Notes: a model not told the origin generated them from the sequence alone. Shown: positions 45,368-54,491, counted from the stretch's first letter. The stretch: 64,000 nt of DNA from Paraburkholderia sp. PREW-6R (GCF_039621805.1 NZ_CP155074.1:682001-746000); one strand, 5' to 3'. Made by a program: numbers and translations.

Positions 45368-46222
45368 GTGAGCCGATCCTATTCCGAGCAGCCCGCATCT
45401 TTCATCGAGTTGAAAGGCGGCTTGCGCATGCCGTACGTCGAAGCCGGCGAGGGCGAACTGCTGCTTTTCGTGCATGGCTCGCTGTGTGATTACCGTTACT
45501 GGCAGCCGCAACTCGCGGGTCTTTCGCGGCATTATCGCTGCGTGGCCGTGAGCCTCACGCACTATTGGCCCGCGACGGACGTCGACCCAGGATTGCCGTT
45601 CGGCTGGAGCCGCCATGCGGACGAACTGGCGGAGTTCATCGACCGATATGGAGCGGGGCCCGCGCATGTGGTGGGCCACTCGCGCGGCGGCTGCGTGGCG
45701 TTCCATCTCGCGCGGCGGCACCCTGAACTGCTGCGCACGTTGACGCTGGCCGATCCCGGCGGCCCGTTGCAGATAAGCGGACGGTCGTCGGGCGACGCTG
45801 TGCCGGAAACCGTCAACCCGCTACGTGCGAAAGCGGCGCAGCTGATCGAAGGGGGAAACGTGGACGCGGGACTGCAACTGTTCGTGGATTCCGTGAGCCG
45901 TCCCGGCTTCTGGGCGATGAGCACGCCCGCCTTCCGCACGATGGCGACCGACAATGCGCACACGCTCGTGCGGCAATTTGGCGATCCGCTGCCCGCCTAT
46001 GTACCGGACGAGGCCGCGCAACTGCGGTGTCCAGTTTTGCTGATCGATGGCGAAAAGAGCCCTGATCTGTTTCGCCGCACCGTTGCCGCGCTGCAAGCGT
46101 GGCTGCCGGATGCGCGCCGCGAGACCGTGCGCGGCGCATCGCACGGAATGAATCTCGCCCATCCGTCCGCATTCAATCGCTACGTGGACGAGTTCATTCG
46201 CGCGGTGAACAAGCTGAACTGA
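45368..46222 (+). CDS. Alpha/beta-hydrolase
   Basis: A protein of about 284 residues with the classic hydrolase fold: LLLFVHGSLCDYRYWQPQL (oxyanion loop), nucleophile elbow VVGHSRGG, a cap domain (about 130-200), Asp region LLIDGEKSPDLF and His in VRGASHGMNLA. It resembles dehalogenase/haloperoxidase-like hydrolases in general form, but the substrate is not evident. The start is not clear: GTG 45368 (MSRSYSEQ) or TTG 45362, neither with a good ribosome site. Confidence 0.85.
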   Translation: MSRSYSEQPASFIELKGGLRMPYVEAGEGELLLFVHGSLCDYRYWQPQLAGLSRHYRCVAVSLTHYWPATDVDPGLPFGWSRHADELAEFIDRYGAGPAHVVGHSRGGCVAFHLARRHPELLRTLTLADPGGPLQISGRSSGDAVPETVNPLRAKAAQLIEGGNVDAGLQLFVDSVSRPGFWAMSTPAFRTMATDNAHTLVRQFGDPLPAYVPDEAAQLRCPVLLIDGEKSPDLFRRTVAALQAWLPDARRETVRGASHGMNLAHPSAFNRYVDEFIRAVNKLN

Positions 46223-46304
46223 AGCGTTGCACTGGCGCGCTGCACCTGGTGCGAAGGCTGGTGCCCGACTCGCATTCACCAGTCAGCTACGCGCGTAGTG
46301 ACGC

Positions 46305-46706
46305 TCAGGCCTTGCGGTGCGCGTCTTTATCGAGCATGCGTTCCGCGGCTTCGCCAACCAGACCGTGATAGTAGAGGTGCACGCCGATCGCAAGCGAATC
46401 GTTGCGGATCTCATGGAATGCGCGCCATGCCTTGACCGGATCTTTGAACAGCAGATAGTGCGCTTCCCGCGCGACCAGGTCCGCCACTTCGTGCAGACCG
46501 TGACCATGCAGCGCATCGACGAGTGCATCGAGACTGCGGTGCGTGCGCGCATCGGTGCGGGGATAAAGCATGTGCAAGACCGCCACGTCCTGCGTCTTCA
46601 GCGCCGCCGACAAGGCGACCACGATGTCCTGATGATTCAGCGCGGTGACGATGTTTTCGTCAGTGTGCACGTGATCCGGAAACAGCGTTTCAAGAGAGGC
46701 GTTCAT
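46305..46706 (-). CDS. Conserved hypothetical protein, helical
   Basis: The 133-residue soluble protein looks all-helical with His-rich turns (HGHGLHEVADLVAREAHYLL, LAIGVHLYYHGLVGEAAERM), possibly a helical-repeat fold. I do not recognise a named family. The ATG at 46706 follows AAAAGGATC. Its leader contains a perfect intrinsic terminator 33-55 bases upstream of the ATG, so expression may be controlled by attenuation or depend on a promoter inside the leader. Confidence 0.7.
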   Translation of the reverse strand: MNASLETLFPDHVHTDENIVTALNHQDIVVALSAALKTQDVAVLHMLYPRTDARTHRSLDALVDALHGHGLHEVADLVAREAHYLLFKDPVKAWRAFHEIRNDSLAIGVHLYYHGLVGEAAERMLDKDAHRKA

Positions 46707-46733
46707 GGGGTTGATCCTTTTCTTCTGCTGAGT

Positions 46734-46761
46734 AAAAAGGCCTGCCGAAAAACGGCAGGCC
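46734..46761 (-). terminator. Perfect intrinsic terminator upstream of the 46706 start
   Basis: On the minus strand GGCCTGCCG and CGGCAGGCC (46739-46761) form a perfect 9-bp stem with a five-T loop, directly followed by TTTTT. This is a strong Rho-independent terminator for leftward transcription. It lies before, not after, a gene, so it either ends a small RNA made from the 46.8-47.2 kb gap or acts as an attenuator for the downstream gene. Confidence 0.8.
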
Positions 46762-46763
46762 AA

Positions 46764-47205
46764 AGACAGCTGTGTGCTTGCAGGGGAAGCAGAACACGAA
46801 TTCAGTATCGCAGATGGCTCAGTCGCGCGCAGCCCGCCTGCAGCAAAACATTGTTGCAGCAGGTGTTCTAACTTTCATTTGGCTGGCGACGTGGTGGCGA
46901 CATGGTGGCGACGCGTGAGGCATTCTGCGCAGCGTATTCGTGCAACATTCACGCAGTCCTCAGTGGTCTTCAATGCAGTCCGCGTGGCAGTCTCCAATGC
47001 ATTTCCTACGGCAGTCGCTACAGCGATCCTTCACGCAACGAATGTTGCGTCAGTCGAGATGGATTGTTGCGGCCAATCGTCGCAATGCCCGGGCTCGTGG
47101 ACCGTAGAATGCACAGCGGAGCCGGAGCATGCGATAGCGCTTATCGACAGCAGCCACCTGCATGCCGGCATGTATGCGATGTCAAAGTGAAAGGAACGCA
47201 TAGAG
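46764..47205. other. Gap upstream of citrate synthase with small tandem repeat
   Basis: About 440 bases without a supported protein gene. An 11-base unit (TGGCGACGTGG and variants) occurs three times at 46884-46916. The left end could encode a leftward small RNA ending at the terminator at 46734-46761; C-rich TTCCCCTGC on the minus strand could be a pairing seed. The right end should carry the citrate synthase promoter. Confidence 0.45.
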
Positions 47206-48504
47206 ATGAATTCGAAGACGCACGCAACGCTAAGCTTTTCCGACAGCGATCAGACGATTGAGCTACCGATCTATCAAGGCACGCTCGGGCCGGACGTAAT
47301 CGATATTCGCAAGCTGTATGGTCAGACTGGCAAGTTCACGTACGACCCCGGTTTCATGTCCACTGCGGCGTGCAACTCTGAAATCACGTATATCGACGGT
47401 GACAAGGGCGAACTTCTTTATCGCGGATATCCGATCGACAATCTCGCACAGAACGCGGACTTTCTCGAGACCTGCTACTTGCTGCTCAAAGGAGAGTTGC
47501 CGAATGCGCAGCAGAAGGAAGCGTTCCAGCAAAGCGTCACGCTTCACACCATGGTGCATGAACAGATGCACTTCTTCTTTCGCGGTTTCCGTCGTGACGC
47601 TCACCCCATGGCTATTCTGGTCGCAGCCGTCGGCGCGTTGTCGGCGTTCTATCACGATTCGCTCGACATCAACGATCCACAGCATCGTGAATTGTCCGCG
47701 ACCCGCATGATTGCCAAGCTGCCGACGCTCGTGGCAATGGCGTACAAGTACACGGTGGGTCAGCCGTTCGTGTATCCAAAGAACGACCTGTCGTACAGCG
47801 CGAATTTCATGCGCATGATGTTCGCCAATCCGGCGGAGGAGTACGTGGTCAATGACGTGCTGGTGCGCGCGCTCGACCGCATTCTGATCCTGCATGCCGA
47901 TCATGAACAGAACGCGTCGACCTCGACGGTTCGGCTGGCCGGTTCGTCGGGAGCCAATCCGTTCGCCTGTATTGCTGCCGGGATCGCGTGCCTGTGGGGT
48001 CCGGCGCACGGCGGCGCGAACGAAGCCGCGTTGAATATGCTGGAGGAGATCGGGTCCGTCGACAATATTCCGGAGTTCATTGCCAAGGTGAAGGACAAGA
48101 ACTCGGGCGTGAAGTTGATGGGGTTCGGCCACCGTGTGTACAAAAACTATGACCCGCGCGCGAAGTTGATGCGCGAGACGTGTCACGAGGTGCTCGAGGA
48201 ACTCGGCCTGCACGACGATCCGCTGTTCAAGCTCGCAATGGCGCTCGAAAAGATCGCACTTGAAGATGAATACTTCGTGTCGCGCAAGCTTTACCCGAAT
48301 GTGGATTTCTACTCGGGTATCGTGCAGCGCGCGCTGGGCATTCCTACGTCGATGTTCACGTGCATCTTTGCAATGGCGCGTACGGTTGGGTGGATCGCGC
48401 AGTGGAACGAAATGATCGCCGATCCGGAGCAGAAGATCGGGCGACCGCGCCAGTTGTTCATTGGGGAGAGCGAACGGGTCGCTCGTCCTGTCGCGGAGCG
48501 CTAA
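47206..48504 (+). CDS. Citrate synthase (hexameric type)
   Basis: The 432-residue protein has the type II bacterial citrate synthase architecture: ITYIDGDKGELLYRGYPID, catalytic His in GPAHGGANEAAL, catalytic His in GFGHRVYKNYDPRAK, and Asp in VDFYSGIV. It condenses oxaloacetate and acetyl-CoA. The gene stands alone rather than behind sdhCDAB, so it is probably a second citrate synthase and not the TCA-operon gltA; a role in the methylcitrate route is possible, though no prpB/prpC context exists here. AAAGGAACGC precedes the ATG. Confidence 0.93.
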   Translation: MNSKTHATLSFSDSDQTIELPIYQGTLGPDVIDIRKLYGQTGKFTYDPGFMSTAACNSEITYIDGDKGELLYRGYPIDNLAQNADFLETCYLLLKGELPNAQQKEAFQQSVTLHTMVHEQMHFFFRGFRRDAHPMAILVAAVGALSAFYHDSLDINDPQHRELSATRMIAKLPTLVAMAYKYTVGQPFVYPKNDLSYSANFMRMMFANPAEEYVVNDVLVRALDRILILHADHEQNASTSTVRLAGSSGANPFACIAAGIACLWGPAHGGANEAALNMLEEIGSVDNIPEFIAKVKDKNSGVKLMGFGHRVYKNYDPRAKLMRETCHEVLEELGLHDDPLFKLAMALEKIALEDEYFVSRKLYPNVDFYSGIVQRALGIPTSMFTCIFAMARTVGWIAQWNEMIADPEQKIGRPRQLFIGESERVARPVAER

Positions 48505-48720
48505 GGCTCTGCACGACCCGTGCCAAAGACAAAACCCGAAAAAACTGGAAACTCCGCATCAATAACGTCGTCTGACGCGATCAGAGCCTCTACAATCGGA
48601 ATGACCTGACAAACTGGCACCAGGCAAACGAGACACCGGTCCCCAGAGCCGGAGCAACGCGCCAGCGTGCAGAGCACCAGTAAAGCGCATACCGAACGCG
48701 AACCCAAAGGAGCGACCCTG

Positions 48721-50994
48721 ATGCAGCAACCAGAAGCCCTCGGCGGCCTGTCCGGCGGAATCGACCACCGCGAATCCGAGCCAGATGGCGTTTTCATCCC
48801 GACGGAAAATCTCAACGTCGCAAGCGCCGCCCAGCATGTGTTGAAATCGGGCGACACGTTCATCGTCAACGATCCTCTGGGCGATATCACGGGTCACGAC
48901 GACGGCCTCTTCGTCAACGATACCCGCGTCCTCTCGCGGCTGCGTCTCACCTTCGGCGGCCGCGCGCCTTCGCTGCTCTCGGGCAGCGTCAGCAGCGACA
49001 ATACGTCCTTTACCGCCCACCTGACCAACCGCCCGCTGCCCCCGCTTGGCGGCGACAGTACGCCTGAAGGCGTCATTCACGTCGAACGCGTGCGCGTGCT
49101 GTCGGGCACGGTGCTCAACGAGGCAATCGAACTCACCAATTACGGCACGAGCGACGCGCTCGTCCCGCTGTCCATTTCGTTCGCGAGCGACTTTCGCGAC
49201 ATGTTCGAAGTGCGCGGCCTGAAGCGTGACAAGCAGGGCCGCGTCGAACCGGCGCGTGTCGAAAATCGCGAGGTGTTGCTCGGCTATATCGGTCTCGACG
49301 ACGTCGCGCGCAACGTGCAGATAGCGTTCTCGCCCGAGCCCGACAAACTGTTTGCCGATCGTGCCGACTACACCGTCAAGCTGCCTGCACAGGCATGCGT
49401 GTCGATCTATCTGTCGGTAGCGGTGCAGGTCGTCGCGCAACCGGGCAAACCGGGCGCCGGCGTGTCGCAGCCAACCCACGCGCTGAGCGAGTCGCACCTG
49501 TCGCAGATCGATGCCGAGCGGCCGCGCGTCGGCCGCACGGCGGTGCGCGCCGCGCTTGTCGACGCCCACCTCGTCATGCGTGAACGGCGCCGTGCAACCG
49601 CGCGCGTGCGCTCGAGCAACCCGCTTTTCAACGCGTGGATCGACCGTTCGCTCGCCGATCTCGGCCTGCTGACCACGGATCTCGCCACCGGCCCGTATCC
49701 TTATGCGGGCATTCCGTGGTTTTCCACGCCGTTCGGCCGCGACGCGGTCATCACGTCGCTGCAGACGCTCTGGCTGCAACCGGCGCTGGCTGCAGGCGTC
49801 TTGCGCTTTCTTGCCGAACATCAGGCGCGCGAAAATTCGCCGTTCCGCGACGCCGCGCCCGGCAAGATCATGCACGAGATGCGCAAGGGCGAAATGGCGG
49901 CCACCGGCGAAGTGCCGTTCGCGCTGTACTACGGTGGCGTCGACACGACGCCGCTTTTCATCGTGCTGGCTGGTGCGTACGTGGCGCGCACTGCAGATCT
50001 CGCATTGATCGACGAATTGTGGCCGGCGCTCGAACGTGCCGCGCAATGGGTCGCGGGCGTATGCGACAAGAACCGCCTGGGGCTGCTCGACTATCAGCGC
50101 GAGTCGGACGGCGGTCTCGCAAATCAGGGCTGGAAAGACAGCCACGACTCGGTGTTTCATGCCGACGGGCGCTTTCCCGATGGTCCCGTTGCGCTCGTCG
50201 AAGTGCAGGCGTATGCAAGCGCGGCGTTCGACACCATGGCGCATTTCGCCACACTCCGCGGACTGCCCGACATCGCCACGCAGTACCGCGAACGGGCGAA
50301 GAAAATCCGCCAGTGCGTCGAAGAAAAGTACTGGATGGAAGAGGCCGGTTTCTACGGCATTGCACTCGACGGCCACGGCGAACTGTGCCGTGTGATGGCG
50401 TCGAACGCCGGGCACTTGCTGGCGTTCGGTTTGCCGTCGCGCGAGCGTGGGGAGTCTGTCGTGCGCGCCTTGGACTCCACGCTGTTTCACACCGGCTGGG
50501 GTGTGCGCACGCTCGCCGCGAGTCAGGCGCGCTTCAATCCAATGGCCTATCACAACGGTTCGGTGTGGCCGCACGACAACGCGCTTTGCGCGCGCGGTCT
50601 GTCGCGTTACGGCGGCAAGGCGGCGGCCGTGCGATTGCTGCAGGCGCTATTCCAGGCTGCGGTCAATTTCGACATGCGGTTGCCCGAACTCTTTTGCGGT
50701 TTCCCGCGTCGGCGCGGCGAGCCGCCCACCGCGTATCCGGTCGCCTGTTTGCCGCAAGCGTGGGCTGCGGGCTCGCCGTTCATGATGCTCGAAGCGTGTC
50801 TGGGTATCACGATCGACGCCGAACGCCGCGAAGTGCTGATCGAGCAGCCCATGCTGCCCGAAGGCATCGACTGGCTGGAAGTGAGCGATTTGCGGGTCGG
50901 CGGTGCCACGGTCTCGATCACGTTCCGGAGAATCGGCGACAAAGTCGTGGCGTCCGCCGAGCAGGGCGATGTGCGAGTCGTGGCGCTGCTTTAA
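48721..50994 (+). CDS. Amylo-alpha-1,6-glucosidase / glycogen-debranching-type protein
   Basis: The 757-residue protein has a beta-rich N-terminal domain of the GDE_N_bis type (DPLGDITGHDDGLFVNDTRV and SLLSGSVSSDNTSF) and a C-terminal (alpha/alpha)6 barrel (about 310-740) with IPWFSTPFGRDAVITSLQTL, NQGWKDSHDSVFHADG and HNGSVWPHDNALCARG. Proteins of this group hydrolyse alpha-1,6 or related glucosidic bonds, but many are of untested activity. ATG 48721 is preceded by AAAGGAGCG. A sugar-efflux-type MFS gene converges from downstream. Confidence 0.88.
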   Translation: MQQPEALGGLSGGIDHRESEPDGVFIPTENLNVASAAQHVLKSGDTFIVNDPLGDITGHDDGLFVNDTRVLSRLRLTFGGRAPSLLSGSVSSDNTSFTAHLTNRPLPPLGGDSTPEGVIHVERVRVLSGTVLNEAIELTNYGTSDALVPLSISFASDFRDMFEVRGLKRDKQGRVEPARVENREVLLGYIGLDDVARNVQIAFSPEPDKLFADRADYTVKLPAQACVSIYLSVAVQVVAQPGKPGAGVSQPTHALSESHLSQIDAERPRVGRTAVRAALVDAHLVMRERRRATARVRSSNPLFNAWIDRSLADLGLLTTDLATGPYPYAGIPWFSTPFGRDAVITSLQTLWLQPALAAGVLRFLAEHQARENSPFRDAAPGKIMHEMRKGEMAATGEVPFALYYGGVDTTPLFIVLAGAYVARTADLALIDELWPALERAAQWVAGVCDKNRLGLLDYQRESDGGLANQGWKDSHDSVFHADGRFPDGPVALVEVQAYASAAFDTMAHFATLRGLPDIATQYRERAKKIRQCVEEKYWMEEAGFYGIALDGHGELCRVMASNAGHLLAFGLPSRERGESVVRALDSTLFHTGWGVRTLAASQARFNPMAYHNGSVWPHDNALCARGLSRYGGKAAAVRLLQALFQAAVNFDMRLPELFCGFPRRRGEPPTAYPVACLPQAWAAGSPFMMLEACLGITIDAERREVLIEQPMLPEGIDWLEVSDLRVGGATVSITFRRIGDKVVASAEQGDVRVVALL

Positions 50995-51006
50995 ACGCGG
51001 ATGTTT

Positions 51007-52224
51007 TTACGGCGCGGAAGCGTCAGGTGGCGCGCTCACGCTCTGGCGCCTGCGGCGCGAGAGCGTGAGCGCCATCCAGCAGAACGCGGCGCTGGCGGCC
51101 CCCACCACGCCACCAAAAGAGCCAATCCACGGCAACCCGAAGTCGTGCGCGATGTGGTTGCCTAACAGCGCGCCCGCGCCAATGCCGACGTTGTACAAAC
51201 CCGAAAAGAGTGAGACCGCCAGATCAGTCGCGTCGGGCGCGAGCTCGAGAACCTGCGCCTGCATGGCGAGCCCGAAGCAAATAATCACTCCGCCCCACAG
51301 CAGAATGTGAAGCGACAATGTGCCGATGGTCAACGCGAAAGGAAATAGCAGCAGCAGGCACGCTGCGAGCAACGCGATGGTCGTCAGCAGGAACTGGCGC
51401 GGTTGCTTCGGGTAGAAGCGATTGAAGCAGATCGCCGCCGGGATGCCGGCGACACCGAAGAGAACCAGCAGGTAGGTAATCCGGCCGTTGCTCGCATGGT
51501 TCACGAGGTGCGCGAACGGTTCAAGGTACGTATAGACCGAAAAATGGGCCGTCACGGTGAGCACCGTCACCGCGTAAAGCACCATCAGCACGGGCGTCTT
51601 GAGCAGCCCCGGCAGACTTTTCAGTGAGCCTGCGCGTTCACTCGGCAGAACCGGAAGCGTCACCCACAGCCCGGCCATGACCACGAGTGCCGCGCACGCA
51701 ATGAGCTGAAACGTGGTGCGCCATCCCAGCGCTTCCCCGATCACCCGGCCAATGGGAATGCCCGCCACCATCGCAATCGAAGTCCCAATGGAAAGCAGCC
51801 CAAGCGCACGACTTTTGTCCCCCGGCGGTACAAGGCGCACGACCATTGCGACGGAGACGGACCAGAAGATTGCGTGCGCAAACGCAATGCCGATTCTGCC
51901 GATCACCAGTATCGTGAAGTTGGGCGCAACGCCGGTAACCACGTGGCTGACGATAAAAAGCCCGAGCACCTGCATCAACAGCTTGCGCCGTTCCACCTTG
52001 CGCACGAGCAACATCAGCGGCATGGAGGCGAGGGCGACCGTCCATGCATAAATCGTCAGCATCAAGCCGACGTTGGTCGGTTCCATGTCGAGGCTGTTGC
52101 CGATCGCGGTGAGCAGACCAACCGGAACGAACTCGGTCGTATTGAAGACGAATGCTGAGCATGTCAGCGCGATCACACCCCACCAGGGCCGCTTGAAATA
52201 GGAGAAGTCGGTTGTCGGCATCAT
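51007..52224 (-). CDS. MFS transporter, SotB/AraJ-like sugar efflux type
   Basis: The 405-residue protein has 12 membrane segments and the SotB-type opening SAFVFNTTEFVPVGLLTAIG, with the loop VRKVERRKLLMQVLG after TM2 and a second-half sequence LFGVAGIPAAICFNRF. E. coli SotB and AraJ export sugars or analogues. ATG 52224 (with another ATG at 52221) starts the conserved part; the frame extends to 52257. It converges with the debranching enzyme gene, 12 bases apart. The substrate is unknown. Confidence 0.88.
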   Translation of the reverse strand: MMPTTDFSYFKRPWWGVIALTCSAFVFNTTEFVPVGLLTAIGNSLDMEPTNVGLMLTIYAWTVALASMPLMLLVRKVERRKLLMQVLGLFIVSHVVTGVAPNFTILVIGRIGIAFAHAIFWSVSVAMVVRLVPPGDKSRALGLLSIGTSIAMVAGIPIGRVIGEALGWRTTFQLIACAALVVMAGLWVTLPVLPSERAGSLKSLPGLLKTPVLMVLYAVTVLTVTAHFSVYTYLEPFAHLVNHASNGRITYLLVLFGVAGIPAAICFNRFYPKQPRQFLLTTIALLAACLLLLFPFALTIGTLSLHILLWGGVIICFGLAMQAQVLELAPDATDLAVSLFSGLYNVGIGAGALLGNHIAHDFGLPWIGSFGGVVGAASAAFCWMALTLSRRRRQSVSAPPDASAP

Positions 52225-52356
52225 GAGTTCGAAGTGGACGCTGGCAGCACGAATCATATCAACCGACGTGACGCGCGGTATGGCCTCCTGAGGCGAAGAA
52301 CAACGTGGGTGTGGCGCTGGGCAGACATTCCTGAACGATGGCCAACCGCTGGCGGT

Positions 52357-52863
52357 CTAGGCTGCCCGGTCGGTCGACGCGGCAACGCAGCTGCCGCACG
52401 AGCGTGCCTTACCTAGTCGCAGGCGTCCTGCGCTGACGACCGTCTCGTTGCCGCATTCGCACCGGCAAACCCACAGCCCATCGCCCGCGTATCGCTCGGT
52501 CATCAGCTGACCAAATACTTCGCCGCTTTTCAGCGCGGGCGAACCGGGCCGCGATCGCCACACGCGACGCTGTTCGCGACAGCCGCAATCTGTCACGACG
52601 CCGTCTTCCACGAGCCTGAGCGCGGCTGACACCTCTCTGCCGCATCGGCACTCCCAAAGCCATACCTCCGCGCCGCGATACTGAAGCGCGACGAGATCGC
52701 CGCATGCGCGACCCGTCATGTCGCGACGTGGCGGAAAAGGCCATTGAGGCTGCAAAGGACGGCGAGTGCGTTTGTTCACGGAAACGTAAATGGTGTGCAG
52801 GCTTGCCGCTTTCAAGCAGTGGAGGGGCGCTCGATGGCGGGACAGTTCGTTGACGCGGTGCAC
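52357..52863 (-). CDS. Protein with two tandem Cys-rich (zinc-ribbon-like) modules
   Basis: Up to 168 residues. Two copies of one module follow each other: GDLVALQYRGAEVWLWECRCG ending TDCGC, and GQLMTERYAGDGLWVCRCECG ending ARSCGSC. Each has the CxCG... CGC/CGSC pattern of a small metal-binding domain seen often in phage proteins near HNH nucleases. Normally one copy is found per protein. The start is uncertain: the domain begins near 52725, and ATG 52719, GTG 52779 and ATG 52863 are all possible, none with a clear ribosome site. Function unknown; nucleic-acid binding is a guess. Confidence 0.6.
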   Translation of the reverse strand: MHRVNELSRHRAPLHCLKAASLHTIYVSVNKRTRRPLQPQWPFPPRRDMTGRACGDLVALQYRGAEVWLWECRCGREVSAALRLVEDGVVTDCGCREQRRVWRSRPGSPALKSGEVFGQLMTERYAGDGLWVCRCECGNETVVSAGRLRLGKARSCGSCVAASTDRAA

Positions 52864-53120
52864 GCATTATCGTGCTTCAGGCGAAAGTTGGCTGACAGGC
52901 GGCGGCGCGTGGATGAACTGTAAGGGACGTCCGGCCCATGATCCAGCGGTCGATGAGGTGTGATTTGCGCCTTCGTCGCCGGCGCGTCGGCAGCCTGAGG
53001 CCGTTGTGTGCGATTCCTCACACTTTGTTTCAATTTGTTGCAAATGGTTCGGAGTGTTGCCTGGCAAGGCTTTTCGGGTTTTCCTCCCTCTTCGGAGGGT
53101 CCGCCTGCCTTCTTGCTGGG

Positions 53121-53147
53121 TAAAGATTGCAAATGCGGGACCGTTAA
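53121..53147 (+). promoter_or_regulatory. Sigma-28 (FliA) type promoter of the orphan flgM
   Basis: TAAAGATT (53121-53128) and ACCGTTAA (53140-53147) are separated by exactly 11 bases, against the flagellar consensus TAAAGTTT-N11-GCCGATAA: 7 of 8 and 6 of 8 matches. The element lies 29 bases before the FlgM ATG on the same strand. This would place the anti-sigma factor under the sigma factor it inhibits. Confidence 0.7.
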
Positions 53148-53176
53148 AAGATTTAACGAGTCGGAGGTCACATCGT

Positions 53177-53488
53177 ATGAAAATCGAATCCAGCCATTAC
53201 CAGATCACGCCGCTGAACAAACGCATCCAAAGCGGGACAGATGCAGGCGACACGAACGGCAGCGTCGAATCCGTCCAGCAGGTGGGCGCTGCCAGTGCGC
53301 AGAATTCAACGGTCAATCTCTCATCCATGTCCACCCTGCGCTCATCGAGCGATTCGGACATCGACACGGCTAAGGTCGAGTCGATCAAGGCCGCGCTGCG
53401 CAATGGCACTTACAGTATCGATTCCAGCAAAATCGCTGACGGCATGTTGAACAGCGCAAGCGAATTGCTAGGTAAGTCAAGCCGCTGA
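53177..53488 (+). CDS. FlgM-like anti-sigma-28 factor (orphan)
   Basis: The 103-residue protein has a disordered Ser/Asn/Gln-rich N-terminal half and a C-terminal FlgM region: VNLSSMSTLRSSSDSDIDTA, VESIKAALRNGTYSIDSSKI, ADGMLNSASELL. In FlgM this half binds and blocks FliA (sigma-28). No flagellar gene is near, so it is a second copy away from the flgAMN locus. GGAGG precedes ATG 53177 by ten bases, and a sigma-28-like promoter lies directly upstream. Confidence 0.82.
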   Translation: MKIESSHYQITPLNKRIQSGTDAGDTNGSVESVQQVGAASAQNSTVNLSSMSTLRSSSDSDIDTAKVESIKAALRNGTYSIDSSKIADGMLNSASELLGKSSR

Positions 53489-53520
53489 TCGGCGCCTGTT
53501 GGCGGCGGTGCCCGGGTGGT

Positions 53521-53531
53521 AACATTTGTTG
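53521..53531. promoter_or_regulatory. Candidate RpiR operator, site 1
   Basis: AACATTTGTTG, 35 bases before the regulator ATG, matches AACAATTGTTG at 54497-54507 in 10 of 11 positions. The two sites flank the RpiR-type gene, one in its own promoter and one in the promoter of the next gene. Confidence 0.55.
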
Positions 53532-53565
53532 TCATCCCTATCAGCCGTTATGCCCGGGTCATCGC

Positions 53566-54420
53566 ATGCCAGACAGTTTCGACCAGCTCGCCGCCCTGAT
53601 TCGGGCGCGCTTTTCAGAACTGAGTCCGCAGTTCCAGATGGGAGCAGGTTTCCTGCTCGATCATCCCGACGAAGTCGCCGTGTCGTCCATGCGCAAGGTG
53701 GCGGAACGGGCTCAGGTGCAGCCGGCGTCGCTGGTGCGCCTGTCGCAGCAACTCGGTTTTCCGGGCTGGAACGAGTTGCGCAATCTGTTCGTCGCGCGCG
53801 TGCGCACACGGCCTGAACCGCTTACCAGTCGCGCGCGCTCGCTCGTCAAATCAAAAGACGCGCTCGCGAACGATCTGCTCGTCGCACAGCAACATAATCT
53901 CGACGTCACCGCCGCCCACAACGGTCGCGCGATCGTCGAGGCAGCGCGTCTGCTACGGCGCGCGCCCCATGTGCATGTGGCCGGTTTCCGCTCGTGCTAT
54001 CCAGTCGCGTTCGGCCTCGTCTATGGGTACAGGCTGTTCCGTTCGTCGGTCTCACTGCTTAACGGCGAAGCGGGTACGCTCGAAATGCAGTTGCGCACGC
54101 TCGCGCGTGACAGCGCCACCATTGTCGTCAGTTTCGCGCCGTATTCGGTCGAGGCCGCCCGCGTGGCCGAGGCGGCGCTCGAAAAAGGCAGCAAGCTGAT
54201 CGCCATTACCGACAGCGCGGTGTCGCCCATCGCGCTGAACGCTGACAAAGTGCTCATCTTTTCGCACGAAAGCCCTTCCTTTTTTCCGTCGCTCGTTGCC
54301 GCGACCGCGATCGCCGAATCGCTCGTCGCGCATCTGCTGGCGCTCGAAGGCGCGGGCGCAGTCGAACAGCTCGCGATCGCTGAGCAATCGTTGCATGCGA
54401 AGGGCGCCTACGTCCCCTAG
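53566..54420 (+). CDS. MurR/RpiR-family transcriptional regulator
   Basis: The 284-residue protein has an N-terminal RpiR helix-turn-helix (about 5-80: RKVAERAQVQPASLVRLSQQ, LGFPGWNELRNLF) and a C-terminal SIS sugar-phosphate-binding-like domain (about 120-260: HVHVAGFRSCYPVAFGLVYG, LIAITDSAVSPIALNADKVL). Members sense phosphorylated sugars or other small metabolites. It lies 240 bases upstream of an aminotransferase gene in the same direction. Shared palindromes in both promoters suggest that it controls itself and the aminotransferase operon. Confidence 0.9.
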   Translation: MPDSFDQLAALIRARFSELSPQFQMGAGFLLDHPDEVAVSSMRKVAERAQVQPASLVRLSQQLGFPGWNELRNLFVARVRTRPEPLTSRARSLVKSKDALANDLLVAQQHNLDVTAAHNGRAIVEAARLLRRAPHVHVAGFRSCYPVAFGLVYGYRLFRSSVSLLNGEAGTLEMQLRTLARDSATIVVSFAPYSVEAARVAEAALEKGSKLIAITDSAVSPIALNADKVLIFSHESPSFFPSLVAATAIAESLVAHLLALEGAGAVEQLAIAEQSLHAKGAYVP

Positions 54421-54491
54421 GATCTTTTCTGCTGAGGTTTGAACGCTTGCGGTGCGAACCCGTCGCACCGTCTGGATCGCGTGCGGCCTGT

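Noticed and set aside
48559..50574. 671-codon frame on the minus strand
   Set aside because: It is the antisense shadow of the debranching-type glucosidase gene, with His/Arg-rich composition and no family features.
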